Source: Patiria pectinifera
Taxonomy: Eukaryota; Echinodermata; Asteroidea; Valvatida; Asterinidae
Reading direction: 5' to 3'
Length of the DNA stretch: 64,000 nucleotides
NCBI GenBank assembly: GCA_029964075.1
Contig: CM057142.1
Location: 30,506,392-30,570,391, forward strand
Shown: piece after piece, positions 50,173 to 62,439 of the stretch
Layout: each line of letters begins with the position of its first letter
Position numbering within the stretch: the first letter of the stretch is position 1
Made by a program: the position numbers and the translations under genes
The notes under the pieces: generated by a model
What the model was told of the DNA's origin: nothing
Databases searched by the model: none
What the model saw: the letters and a program-made list of their open reading frames with translations, nothing else

Positions 50173-52388
50173 GATGTGTCACATTGGACTTTTTTTTTTA
50201 GATAGGTTGACAGATTTTCACTGAACAGGTAGAGTTCACTTGTCTTAAGCTTCATCTTGTAATGCCATGTCATATGAAGCAGTAATGTCAAAAGAAACAC
50301 CCCAACAACTTTTATGTTTTAGACATTTATTGCTCATATGTTGGCAGCTCAAGGCAATCAGAAGGGTTTTTTTAATGGCAATTAGTCAAAAAAAATTCAA
50401 AAAATTGATTATGAATAATGCTTTTAAAGATGGATCACTAACGGATTTTATTTTTTGTTTACTGGATAGACAGCGTTTTCTTTGATTTCATCACGTTGTT
50501 AAAACACCATAAGGAAGTTATTTATTTAAAAACTTCTTTCATTTTGTACTTTTTTTTACCAGTTTCTTCAAAGCTGTTTAGCAAGTTTACGCTCATGTTT
50601 ACTACAACGAATTCTAAGCCACGAGCGGATCAATTTTTTACATTCGTCTCTTGGTCTTTGCAATTTTTTTTTGGAGCAGATGCATTCAGTGGTGGTGGTG
50701 GTTAGTACAAGCAAACGTCAAATTCAGTGTGATAGCATTTAAGGTCTTTTGATTGAAAGCAAACGACAATTTACAGAGGTGACATATCGTTGAAATATCA
50801 CCAGAGAAACCTGTCAGTAAACTAAAAATAGAAAAATTCAACAAAAGTAAAAAAAAAAAAAAAAGCATTAAAGTTTAATGAGTTTAAAGAAATACTGCAT
50901 TCATGTGAATCGGCCATTATTTTTTTTTTTTGCAATGTCAAATCTTGGCTATTAAAAAGGGATGTAGAATTTATAGGCATCTTAATGCACATTTATCAGC
51001 AAAAATTATTGGTCTTTCAACTGACTTTTCTGTTGAGAGATTCAGAGGTAGCAGTTTGGATACAAAGGCAGCTTAAGTAGTGTGTAGGCGTCGCCGGGAA
51101 ATCCCCAGCAATTCTAGTAATTAAAAGTGGCTTATGCCAGATCTGCTAGAAACAACACAAAATGCAGTTGGTTAGGTTACAAGGAAGAAAACTTGCAAAG
51201 GACATTTAAAGATATTTCTTTATGATTTCAGCCTTTTTTTTACATTGTGATTGACACTGGTGCCATTGTGAAAGTTGTTGATATTTGAATGTGCACTGGT
51301 ATTTGGGAAGGCATTGGCATAACACTTTTTGTTGTGGGTTAAGAATGGTTTGCAGTTTGAAATAATTCAATTGATTTTTGGATTTCTTTTAATTTTTGAT
51401 TTGATTTAGTACCTAAGTTCATCATTCAAATACTTTTTCCGTTCAAATTTTGTGACTTGAAAATGAAATTTCACATTTTCTGTTAATGTGAACTTGAACA
51501 AAATCAAATTCTACCTACAATCCTCCCAAAAGCCTTTTTTTTCAAAATCAGTGTGGAATAACTGAATGGGAAGAGAACATGGAGGCTACAAGTAGTGTTG
51601 ATGTAAATTCATTTGTTCCAGAGTTCCAGTCTTTTACTGTTCACACAAATAGTGGAGAATCTGCCTACAAAGGCACATGGAGACTCGGCCATGGTTGCCA
51701 TTAATTTATAACAGCATCTTTAGCAGATTAGTACGTGGTCATTGCAATTGACTGCATTCTATTTTGCGTAGTTACGAGGAGCAATTTTTTGAGGTACAGT
51801 AAAGTTATCTTGAAAGCTGCTGGTGTAATTGTTTTTGTTCCCTTCTTTTCTCAGAAAAGACATTCTGTTTGATTTACTATGCCTTTAAAAGGATATTTGA
51901 TTTATCTGGTAAGGTCGTTGGTGGCCATCTTTGTATGGCTCCAACGGTCAAGGCAGACCAAGGCTTTGATCACCATATATTTGGCAATGGCACCAGACTA
52001 ATTAGGAAGTGTAGTTGAATGTAGAATCTTCAGAAGGAAAAAAATAGCAAGTTGAGGTAAACCTGCTCATTTATCTCTGGTTTACTCTTAACTGTAGTGT
52101 GAGACTCGGGCCTCAATTTGTTTTTGTGTTGGCGATTTTGGCATACGGTGAGCTGCGATCAAGTTACTACCTTTTTGGTAAAACAAATCTTTGTTGAATG
52201 AATAAGTAAAGCCAATAAGACAAAAACATACAAGACCCAGCCTGGAGATGATGAATAGATGTAAGAACTTTGTAGTTGACACAATGTGATGTAAGCGTAT
52301 ACTGTAAGATAATGACAATATTGTTACACATTTAAGCTGTATTTTTCCTGTGGAGTACCACTGTGGATCTGTATTTCTCTATGGTCAA

Positions 52389-52394
52389 AATAAA
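52389..52394 (+). promoter_or_regulatory. Candidate polyadenylation signal AATAAA
   Basis: First canonical AATAAA after the EML stop codon, in ATGGTCAAAATAAAATACAT. It is about 3.8 kb from the stop; earlier ATTAAA variants could be used instead. Confidence 0.35.
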
Positions 52395-52440
52395 ATACAT
52401 AATACAATGACCAATTCCTGGCTCCACTTTCTGTATTGAA

Positions 52441-52685
52441 GACACATAGGATGATTTGCATTTTAAAAGCTTACTTGGATTAAAGATCGTACTGGTACTA
52501 AACGCCCCGCTTTGAAACAATTCCGTCTGGTTTGCTGTCATTCAGAAGAAATGAAGAAATGTAGGTGGTTTCCAACGCTCAGCGAATCGACTGATATTTG
52601 GAAATAAAGAGTTATATAGACGAATCGTGTTTCATTATCAAAAGGTGCACGTTTTTCACTGTTTCAATTCGATTTGAAAAGCTAT
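52441..52685. mobile_element. TTAA-type MITE, family B copy 3 (truncated)
   Basis: ACATAGGATGATTTGCAT end, then TTGGATTAAAGATCGTACTG, TTTGCTGTCATTCAGAAG and AAATAAAGAGTTATATAGAC as in 43155-43531; the right end is missing. Confidence 0.75.
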
Positions 52686-53027
52686 TTTTCGGGGTGCCAT
52701 ACCCAAAAAGCACGTATACACCAACTTAAGTCCACTAACGTATTGTAAACATTTTCTGTACATGTATTAGCGGTGTCAGCACAAAACGGTGGTCATAAGC
52801 GCGCATACCTGTGGCTAACAGAGCCGTGATATCAAAATGTTGGGATTGACTTGCAACGGTTGTGGGTGAAATAACAATATGTACTTAGATGTACTACATG
52901 TATATCATGTGTAGGTGTCTGATTGGGCCCATGTGGTTGATTGTAATCACGCTAATAAGCATAATTAATTTTTGCATTTACGGAAAGTCCGTGAAATTAC
53001 GGCGAAAATACGGAATATTTTACTTTA

Positions 53028-53386
53028 GGCCAAAAAAAAAGAGTCTCCGGTTTCTGGTATGCGCGCACGTCGCCGTAGCAATGCGCATCGGCAAAATGAA
53101 AAAGGTTTTTTTTTCAATGAAAGATAATGTTTCAAACCGCCAAACTCACTGGTTTGACTGGAATCCTGCTGCTGCACAATTTTAACGTGTTTTTAGATGG
53201 GGTTATGATCGAGAAGCTTTATGTGGCCTCTCTGGACTCCCATATATTTGCACGAAGTTTAGTCGGGCACCATTTGCAGTCATCAGCCGACATTTGAAGC
53301 AAAAAAAAACAGGTAAAAAAAAAAAAAGCCGCGTCGCCGCACCACTTATTGGGCAAGCTCCATACCAGGAGACTTTTTTTTTGGCC
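53028..53386. mobile_element. Harbinger-like MITE, TTA duplication, copy 2
   Basis: TTA at 53025-53027 and 53387-53389. Ends GGCCAAAAAAAAAGAGTCTC and, inverted, GGCCAAAAAAAAAGTCTCCT. The body matches 24217-24585. The flanks (TTTACGGAAAGTCCGTGAAA; TTACGGAGTCCGTAAATTTA) are themselves palindromic, so it may have landed in another element. Confidence 0.85.
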
Positions 53387-53604
53387 TTACGGAGTCCGTA
53401 AATTTACGGGCATTTTTAACAGTGTATGTTTAGCATACGTATATATAGGTTTACGACTAATGAGGCTGCCGTTTGCATTATATTTTCCAAACAAATGAAA
53501 ACAGTTGACAGTCGTTATTGCATGGAGCCAAAACATATGCGCACAGCAATAATCCAGGTTTCTCGGCCTATTATTCAGACAAATTGTTTTTGAGGAGAAT
53601 TCTA

Positions 53605-53690
53605 AGGAAGCCTGATGGTCGAGTGGTAAGATTCGTCGTCCACGAATCACGGAGTCCGGGATCGAATCCCGTCGGTGTCCGTTTTGCTTT
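53605..53690 (+). mobile_element. tRNA-like SINE head
   Basis: TGGTCGAGTGGTAAGATTCG (A box) ... CGGGATCGAATCCCG (B box) with an ATTCG/CGAAT stem and loop TCGTCCA. The acceptor stem does not pair well, so it is a SINE head rather than a working tRNA-Asp gene. Confidence 0.6.
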
Positions 53691-53749
53691 TCACAGCACG
53701 CGTGCTATTTAGTCATTATAAGATGTTTAATTTCCCGCCGTAGAATACC

Positions 53750-54050
53750 AACAGTACCTTAGCTTAATCGGTAAGCACTGCTGCTGGTACTGTCCACGAG
53801 TTCCAGGTTGGTACCTTCGTACAGTTTCAGGGCATGTGGTCCACTCGGAAGATCAGGGCTTAGGGTGCCGCCCTGTTCCTCCCTTAGCTCGTTGCTTTTA
53901 CATGGTGACTGGCCCTCCGGGGTTACATGGATGGACAGGGAAGGAAGTGTATATTGGCCGGGAACGCCGAGATCCCAGAAGAGGCCTTAGGGATTAGCTT
54001 TGGCATTGTTATGGCTCAGACCGATCCCTGAATGCTTGGCTAGCACATAA
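53750..54050. repeat. GC-richer dispersed-repeat-like block
   Basis: ACCTTAGCTTAATCGGTAAG resembles a degenerate A box, followed by a distinctly GC-richer 250 bp (GGGCTTAGGGTGCCGCCCTG, TACATGGATGGACAGGGAAG). No ORF worth naming. Possibly the body of the SINE at 53605. Confidence 0.35.
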
Positions 54051-54734
54051 CTTTTTGATTTTTTTTATCCTATATTTTTTTTTAAACTGTTGTTTAATAA
54101 GTTTGATGTTTACATCTGCTCAGTAGGCCTACGGTAGTATTAAAAACAAAACAAAGTAAAAAATCAATGCATTTTTAATAATTGACTATAATCAAAACGA
54201 AGTTTTGTTCGATCAATATGACTATGCCATTATTAATGTCGCGATTTCCAATTGAATTAGAGAACGCAGTATGCAATATTGTACCTTGCAAAAATAAAAA
54301 TGTACATCGTAATATGATTATTACATGTTTCAAAATAATATTTCTTTAATTGTGAACATTCCCCAAATATATAGTAATTTGCAAAATAGGAAATTGCAAG
54401 AAAATAAAGTGCCTCACCCTTAAAACTGGAAATCTAAAAAAAAAAAAATAAAGTCAAGTGGAACACCTGAATTTTGAAAATTCCATAACATGGGACTTTT
54501 ACAGACTTGCCTTTGACTCATGTCAGTGACAGACAGTCACGGATCCAGCTGGCTTGGGGGGGGGGGGGGGTTCGAATCCGTCTCCTGCTCTGACACAATA
54601 AAGTAAAGATGGCTCATCCGTTACAGTTGCCTTTTGCCACCATGAAAAACTTCCGGTGATGAATATAAATGACCCGCAAAAAGCATGGAACCAAACAGGC
54701 GGAAGCGGCGGAACCATGAATGTTGGCAGGGAGA

Positions 54735-56385
54735 GGGGAGTTCATCAGCAAAAAAATTCTGCAATGTAGACAAGTTTTTTCTCCAATATTTGGAACATTT
54801 GGGCAAAAACCATCGATTTTGTGACAAATAAATTAACATTTATCACTGATTTTACCCCGTATTTTCATCCATATTATCTTTTGAAAAGCAAATGTTATCA
54901 CAATTGGAATTGGAATGTGTTGTAGGGTCCCTTAGGCATCTTTCTAGAAAGTTACAAAAAAAATCGTTTTTGTTGAGTTCATCAGCAAAAACATTCTGCA
55001 ATGTAGACAAGTTTTTTCTCCAACATTTGGAAGATTTGGGCAAAAACCATCGATTTTGTGAGAAATAAATTAACATTTTTCACTGATTTTACCCCATTTT
55101 TTCCATCCATATTTTCTTTTGAAAAGCAAATCTTGTCACAATTGGAGTTGGAATGTGTTCTAAGGTCCCTTAGGCATCTTTCTAGCAAGTTTCAAGGAAT
55201 TTAATTTTTTGGTGAAAATTGTAAAAAAATGCAAGGGGTTAGCCTTACTTTTTTTTTATCCAATTTTGGCCAAAAATTGACTTTTCTGCAAACAATGCAG
55301 AATTTCCTTTCGAAGTCAGAGGAGCACTCATCAATACGCAAACACCAAATATTTGGAAGATTTGGGCAAAAACCATGGATTTTGTGAGAAATAAATTAAC
55401 ATTTTTGACTAATTTTATCCCATATTTTCATTCACATTTTCTTTTGAAAAGCAAATATTATCACAATTGGAGTTGGAATGTGTTGTAGGGTCCTTTAGGC
55501 ATCTTTCTAGCAAGTTAAAAAGAATTTCGTATTTTGGTGTAAATTGGAAAAAATGCAAGGGGTTAGCCTTACTTTTTTATCCAAATTGGGCCAAAAATTG
55601 ACTTTTCTGCAAGCAATGCGAAATTTCCTTTCGAAGTCAGAGGAGCATTTATCAATACTCAAACACCCAATATTTGGAAGATTTGGGCAAAACCATGGAT
55701 TTTGTGAGAAATAAATTAACATTTTCACTAATTTTACCCCATATTTTCATCCATATTTTCTTTTGAAAAGCAAATATTGTCACAATTGGAATTGGAATGT
55801 GTTGTAGAGTCCCTTAGGCATCTTTCTAGCAAGTTTCAAGGAATTTAATTTTTTGGTGAAAATTGAAAAAAAAATGCAAGGGGTTAGCCTTACTTTTTTA
55901 TCCAAATTTGGCCAAAAATGACTTTTCTCCAAACAATGCAGAACTTCCTTTCGAAGTCAGAGGAGCACCAGTCAATACTCAAACACCCAATATTTGGAAG
56001 ATTTTGGCAAAAACCATTGATTTTGTGAGAAATGAACGAAAATTTTCCACTGATTTTACCCCTATTTTCATCCATATTTCCTTTTGAAAAGCAAATCTTG
56101 TCACAATTGGAGTTGGAATGTGTTCTAAGGTCCTTAAGGCATCTTTCTAGCAAGTTTCAAGGAATTTCATTTTTTGGACAAAATTGAAAAAAAATGCAAG
56201 GGGTTAGCCTTATTTTTTTTATCCAAATTTGGCCAAAAAAAGACTTTTCTGCAAACAATGCAGAACTTCCCTTCGAAGTCAGAAGAGCACTAATCAATAC
56301 TCAAACACCCAATATTTGGAAGATTAGGGAAAAGGCATGGATTTTGTGAGAAATAAATTAACATTTTTCACTAATTTTACCTCAT
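54735..56385. repeat. Satellite-like tandem array, ~320-bp unit
   Basis: The marker GGCATCTTTCTAG(C/A)AA occurs at about 54935, 55173, 55498, 55817 and 56138 (spacings 238, 325, 319, 321), so the unit is about 320 bp with one shortened copy. Shared blocks: GGGCAAAAACCATCGATTTT, AGAAATAAATTAACATTTTT, CTTTCGAAGTCAGAGGAGCA, GCAAGGGGTTAGCCTTACTT. Units differ by a few percent. Confidence 0.92.
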
Positions 56386-56389
56386 ATGG

Positions 56390-59300
56390 TACATGAACAT
56401 ATACTTTACTAGTTTCATTCAAGAACAAACAGAATTATGAGGAATGCATAAATAGCATACTCTTGTTGGTTTAATTTTATTTTTTCATCGGTAAATCAAG
56501 CTATTGAACTAGCCATAAATGCAATCCTTCAAAACTATCTACTCTTCCGAAGCAAAAACTGCCATAAAACGTCAAAGTCAAAGTCAAATGCACAGTCAAA
56601 TATCTCAGTGTACCACATCAACTTGGCTCTGGTCACAATTCAAAGATAACACACTATCATAACCAACATTTTCAAACTGGAATATATTTCTTTCAACAGC
56701 AACCGTATTTTCGTATGTATTTTTAATGTTTTAGGCACGCACAATCACACGGCATTTCACTGTATATTTAGATATATATGGGACAATAAAATAAAATAAT
56801 ACAATATAAATAAAAATAAACCAAGTCTAATCAAACACATTTTTCATATTTACCTTTCAGCATAAAACACTTTCAAAGGTTCCCCTTAAAGTACATTCGA
56901 AATATATGTAGTTTCTTTTTAACAGTTGATAAAAATCTTTTTCATATAATAAAATATATAAATAAATACTTTTTGAAGGGGTGAATTTGAAATGTTCATA
57001 AAGGTGATAATTACAATTTTGTCAGAATATAGTTCATGCAGCACCTTAATCATAGGTGATTATAAAGTATCTACAAATCAACCATCAGTTGTAATTATAT
57101 AAATAATTTTATATAAATAATATATAAATAATAATATAAACAAAAAAAATCAAAATATGAGATCTGGGTTATACATGGGTACACATAATGGTTTGGAACC
57201 ATTAATTCAAGTACATGTATATGCAGTATGCAAGGTACAATGTGCATCTATATTAATATCAGCAAGTGTTAAATGTGATACATTTCTTGTACATCTTACT
57301 TTGCATAGTAAGCAAATATATTTGTACATACTTTAAAGTGGTGATGACGAGTTCAATGACAAAGGCTTAGGCCTATGCTATGAGTGCAATCTACAACGTA
57401 AGAGTAACTCTAAGCGACCAGCTAATGATAAGAATAAGTATCAGAAATTATTTACATTGGCAGCAGCAGCAACTAACATGAACAAACTTTCGTGAACATC
57501 TACAACTACAACTTGTATGTTAACTACAATGATTATAGTAGGCGTACAGTCTCAGTTTTACAGCAACAAAGTTATTAGTAGTCTCTACAAACTGTGTTAT
57601 GCTTCGTCCCTTGATTCAATGGGACCTCGATCACTTAACACACATCACACAGACTTCATAGCTTTTGCAGCACTACATATCGTTTGCCTTGAACATTTGA
57701 GTATTAATGACAAACATCAAATATGTCTAACAGCATAAATTGTAGGCCCTATGTGCTGTATACATGTATTCACATTTAATATGAGACCATTAAATGACAA
57801 ATAATAGATAAGAGATTGTTATTGACATCATAGGCGATTGCCGGCGACTATGATATATACAATGTACATGTATATCTGAAAAGGAGATGTATCATAATCA
57901 TCATCACCAAATATACACAGTCGGTCACAAACTATTTCTATGCGGTTTCTCTTTCACAATAGACATTGTATAAACACAAACACAAGCTTGCCTTTCCGAA
58001 AACCAAACTTGTCTTTCCGAATATTAATGATTGCCAAACATTCCCCCGAAATTTCAGGGTTTTTATAAGAGTAGGAAGAATTAGAATTTTTAAAAACATA
58101 TGTGGTTACATAGTAAACATACACCCATATTCTTACTGATCATAAATCCTGTGTAAGGTTGCTTTACCTGTTTCCATTTTGTATAAACGTTAAATACTGA
58201 GCAATACTAATAACAGTATTGTCTTGTGTATTACACTTAGTTGACATGGTGAAAATCATTAATGAAAGAAACAAAAAGACAAATGTCAAAACAAAGATGG
58301 CAGAACATTCCATAATTAACCATTTAAAAAACCTTCAAACCTTATAGGAAATGTTTCTATTTTTTCAATGACCATAATTTTTTTTTTTAAATATGTGTTT
58401 TGACTGTAGTTATCAAATCACCTGTAGTTATCCAAACAGTTACTCAATCATTTCTATTACATTATATATTTTTGTAAAAGCCCAAAACAAACCAAAATGT
58501 AAAAGTTTACTCCAAGCTATGTACATATTTTTTTGTACTTATATCTTACTTTCTATTTTAATGAATATCAAATTTGAACCAAAAAGATATTTTAATCCCA
58601 AAACAGTTTTCAAATCAATCATTTCTATTAAAAGAAAAACACAAACAAATCAAACTGTAAAACTTGACTCTGAGCTCCAGCCCTACTTGTTAGCGTCAGA
58701 CTCCTATCACTAAAAGCTCCATGGAGCTACCAAAACTTGGAACTTGGACAAAAAAATCCAGAATTAAAAGCTGAAATTCAAAAGGACATGGCTCTATTAT
58801 TACCAGGAAAAAGTCTGCCTGATATCAATTTTTCAAACAATACATGTATGATTCAGTCTAATATAGCATACACACAAAAACTACACACTGAATTCATGAC
58901 ACAAGTTACTACTTACTACCGTCACTCATGATCTTTATGTATATTAAACCAAGCTTTTTTGTTTCAATATTGGGTTTCGCCTTCCCAAACAATACTTTAT
59001 AATTCGTGTTTCTTTTATGCTCCCCAAGAGCATGCAAGCAAAATTCACATGCCCGCTTGGGTGGGACTCAAACCCACAACCTCATGATCCATAACAGTCC
59101 TGAATCCTCCAATTGTAATACGATTTTGCATACCCTTAGGGAGTTAGGGTATAAGCTTTTGCTAGTGGCTTGTATAAGCTATTGCTAGTGGCTAGAGTAG
59201 TTGCATCTCTCCAAACATAAAATTCCATCATGTCAGAAATTATGTATATTTACACAATTTGGCTACTTACAAAAAAAATATGTTTCACGTACATTAACTT

Positions 59301-59390
59301 GATACAAGACAGCTAAGAATGAATTTCTTGTAGTCGAGTTCACCATTAGGCCATGACAAGTAGTCATTTCATTAGTATTAATCAAAGGGG
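56390..59390. other. AT-rich DNA, no gene recognised
   Basis: No exon-like, conserved or splice-bounded frame. Contains TA-rich runs (57100-57140) and scattered ACATGT motifs. Around 59055-59160 are a reversed SINE B-box fragment (GGGTGGGACTCAAACCCAC) and a TCCTGAATCCTCC...GGAGTTAGGGT fragment of the TTAACCCTAAC element family. Confidence 0.6.
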
Positions 59391-59934
59391 CAGTTTTGCT
59401 GGTCTCGGTCTCGGGAGCTGTGGTCTCGGTCTCGGTCCCCTTGGTCTCGATATTTTGGCCGGGCTCGAGTCGAGACCGGCAATATGTAGCATTTACAGCT
59501 CGATCGATTACTTTGTGTTCACTTCGTTCAGTACTGTTGATAGTTAAAATATTTTCTACCCGTAGATCATGTTGTCAGCCTTGTTAGTGAATCTTTATAA
59601 TATCGTGGTTGGTTCGGACGGCCTGTGTATTACTTCTTGCTCAAGCAAGGTGTCATATGCCAGTTTGTCAACACTGCCTAAAATTTTGTCTGTAATCTTC
59701 GTGAAAAAAAAGATTTACAACTTACAAAAATAAAATGTGTTTTGTATTTGTATTGTATTTAGATTATTGTTATTTGTTATCTGCGGTCTTGGTCTCGGTC
59801 TCGGTCTCAGACCATATCGGTCTCGGTCTCGGTCCGCCAGGGAGGGGCTGGTCTTGGTCTCGGTCTCGGTCTCGAAACTTCAGGTCTCGGTCTTGGTCTC
59901 GGTCTCGGACTATACCGTCTCGACTACAACACTG
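59391..59934. mobile_element. hAT-like element with GGTCTC arrays
   Basis: Left CAGTTTTGCTGGTCTCGG, right CCGTCTCGACTACAACACTG, whose last 12 bases equal the end of 26182-26768. (GGTCTC)n lies at 59398-59455 and 59785-59925. Flanks CAAAGGGG and CAGGGGGG could be a diverged 8-bp duplication. The middle 300 bp is unique. Confidence 0.65.
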
Positions 59935-59942
59935 CAGGGGGG

Positions 59943-61215
59943 GGGGGTCTCCTTATCCACCCCCACCCCCAAGCGAGGCTTGTGACAAGCAATCAGTTGG
60001 CCAGTTAATACTGATTTCATGCAATCTGCTTGTCTTGGGACAGCTTTTCAATCAGTTCATACTAGAGTGACAGGACATTAAAAGACTGGTTCCCTGCCTG
60101 CACGTATATGTTTAGTACATGAGACTGGCTACCAGTACCAGACTTTGTACCAGCTTTTCATTCAGTGGAATATATGCAGCCAAAGATCTGCATTAAACGC
60201 AATCCAATCAAACTTTGGGATACAGATCTTTCACTGCCAAGATCTTTAGATTTGTTAACATTTAGCCAGTTATCCCGACTCTTCCCGTACCTGAGCACAC
60301 AAGCTATCCACAAGACATCACAACTTCACAAATCATGTTTTCATGTCAGAGCTGCTTAACCAGGACCAAACTAAATGTCTCTGGAAATGTTGCTCTGTAA
60401 ATTATTGTGAACATGAACAACCCTCACAATTGATACAGTTAAAAACATGAAGCATGTTTTAGGAAACAATAAAAAATATATGTTGTCAGGCTTTTGTATG
60501 GCTTTGCATGACTTCATAGACATACGTGTGTGTAACACACTTCTCTGGTTATTTACAAGTGCTTTTGATTGTCGAAATATCAATAGGTAAAAAAATGCAA
60601 AATCAGAACAATTCAACATAATATTTAAGCATATATACATATATTATACATGTATCCATGGAGTTATTTATGACGAGACGGCATCACATAAACCTTCAAA
60701 ATACAATTCACAAAACAGGTTTATTTCTAGCATCATGCATCATGCCCATACTGTCCGCAAATTTTTTATTTTTTTTCTGTTATAAGCTTTTAAATTTTTT
60801 GTTAAATTATTTTCCTCTTTATTAAAAATATATATATATATTATATACTATTTAAGTTTTTTAAATTTATTGTTTAATTTAATGTTTATTTATTTCTCTC
60901 TTAAGATGTTCTTATTTCTGAAAATCTGATTTCAAACTTTCTAGCAAATGATATTGTTCAAAAAGTGATGAAAACCGTAAATTGCATTTTTTGTTCAATT
61001 GTTACATTTTACTTACTGCATACCTTTTAAATTGTTTTTAGTTACAACAAATTTCGTTACTATACTTACTTATGGTAATATTTCTGACAAAAAAAACAAT
61101 CAGTCTATTTTAGTTTCCCTTAAAATTTCTTTGCTTCAAGTATGATTTACTTCCATTAAATCAAACACAAATACAATTGTGGACATTCTCCGGTACAAGG
61201 TTGCAATATATACAA
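59943..61215. other. AT-rich DNA, no gene recognised
   Basis: No supported exon. Many TTTATT and poly-T stretches (60760-60900); reverse-strand AATAAA signals could mark the 3' UTR of a - strand gene to the right, but nothing else supports it. Confidence 0.5.
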
Positions 61216-61216
61216 T

Positions 61217-61950
61217 GTGTCCTGAAAAAGGGAAACCAGGTTTGGGGGTTCAGTACTCAGCAACCAATAAAATATACGTGTATTTGGTAATGGTAAGCAT
61301 CAACTCGAGATTCAGGCATTCCTCTGTCTATTGATACCAAGAAAATGTTAACAGCATCATCACGCACAAGTGGTCGTGAATTGTTTAAAGAGATCCTTCA
61401 AAAACTGGCGTTATTAATTTGTTCACGCCTCTTCTGAATGAAAGCTGTTTGTGGAAACATGAATGATGGGGAAGGCTACATTGTACGTGCGCATGCTAAC
61501 GATGCTGCATGCAACCTACAATCCCGGCCAAAATGGTTGGGACACTTCCTGAGCCTGCCACGGTCACCCACTCCCCCGCTCCCCCGGTCAATGTTGTTCT
61601 CTCCAGCTGATGGAGCACACACCGCGCAATGAGAGACAACATTGAACAGGCCGGGGGCTTGAGGGCCCAGCGAGATTTGGCCAGGATTGTAGCTCACTAT
61701 CATCGCAGAGAGGATGGAGTTTTCAAAAGGATATGGTGGGGTGAACATGGGGCACCTCCTCACTCCGGGATGATCGTGAGAAATATACTTAGGTAATTCT
61801 TTAATGACAGGTTTATTGCAAGGGCGGATCCAGAACACACCTTTTTTTTGGGGGGGGGGCCAAAAAAGTTTCGGGTCCCCCCAAAAAAAAGTGATTCCAA
61901 AAATTACGGCGAGGGGTTTGGGGGCCACTTAAGGGCCCCGAAAAATCTTT
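61217..61950. mobile_element. Possible decayed DNA transposon and G-run repeat
   Basis: TACAATGTGTCCTGAAAAAG at 61217 resembles mariner-type ends (TACAGGGTGTCC...). No partner end or transposase motif was found. At 61820-61900, AGGGCGGATCCAG with long G and C runs forms an inverted GGGGGGCCAAAA...TCCCCCCAAAA block, a separate repeat. Confidence 0.3.
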
Positions 61951-62439
61951 AGATTCTAGTATGTATATAAATCTTCCCAAATTGTTTGCCTGACTAATAT
62001 TTCAAAGCATTTAAGCAAAATACCAACAAAAGTGCAGCAGTGGTATCCTTCTTTTTCTTGCCAACTTCACAGTACACTGTCTGATCACTATTTGATTAGA
62101 TGCACATGTACATCACTGAACTCTTTATTCTTGGTAAGTATTTACATGTATGGGATATATTATCTAGAATGCCTGCAGACCCTACTCCGATCCCATGCGC
62201 TTAGATGGGTCGGGGGGGAAAAAACACCATACTGTTCATCTTCATTTAAAGGTCATTTATATTAACAATGATATATTCTGCCATCGAAAGTGCTTGAGAC
62301 TCAAAGCACAAATCACAATGAAAAATATTAGGTAAAAGAAATTTTAAAGAGGATTTAAAGTTGCGTTCCCCATCCTCTTCAACAAATTCAATTTTATTCT
62401 ATTCATATATTTCCAACCTCATTTCCTCCTTTTTTTTTA

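Larger units (their letters stand above)
48588..52440 (+). other. Probable EML 3' UTR / downstream flank
   Basis: There is no further conserved reading frame. The stretch is AT-rich and mostly low in mobile elements apart from the 423-bp tandem duplication at 49327-50172. Candidate processing signals are ATTAAA at 49386 (repeated at 49809 by the duplication), ATTAAA at 50867 after an A-rich run, and the first AATAAA at 52389. A long 3' UTR of up to about 3.8 kb is possible but not shown. Confidence 0.45.

Noticed and set aside
50267-50705. Two short + strand frames after the EML gene
   Set aside because: Low-complexity, AT-driven frames without conservation; probably 3' UTR.
59735-60070. Ser/Arg-rich frame resembling an SR protein
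   Set aside because: Product of the GGTCTC array; not a splicing factor.
61476-61928. 150-residue - strand frame
   Set aside because: No domain or codon pattern; much of it comes from the C/G-run repeat at 61830-61900.
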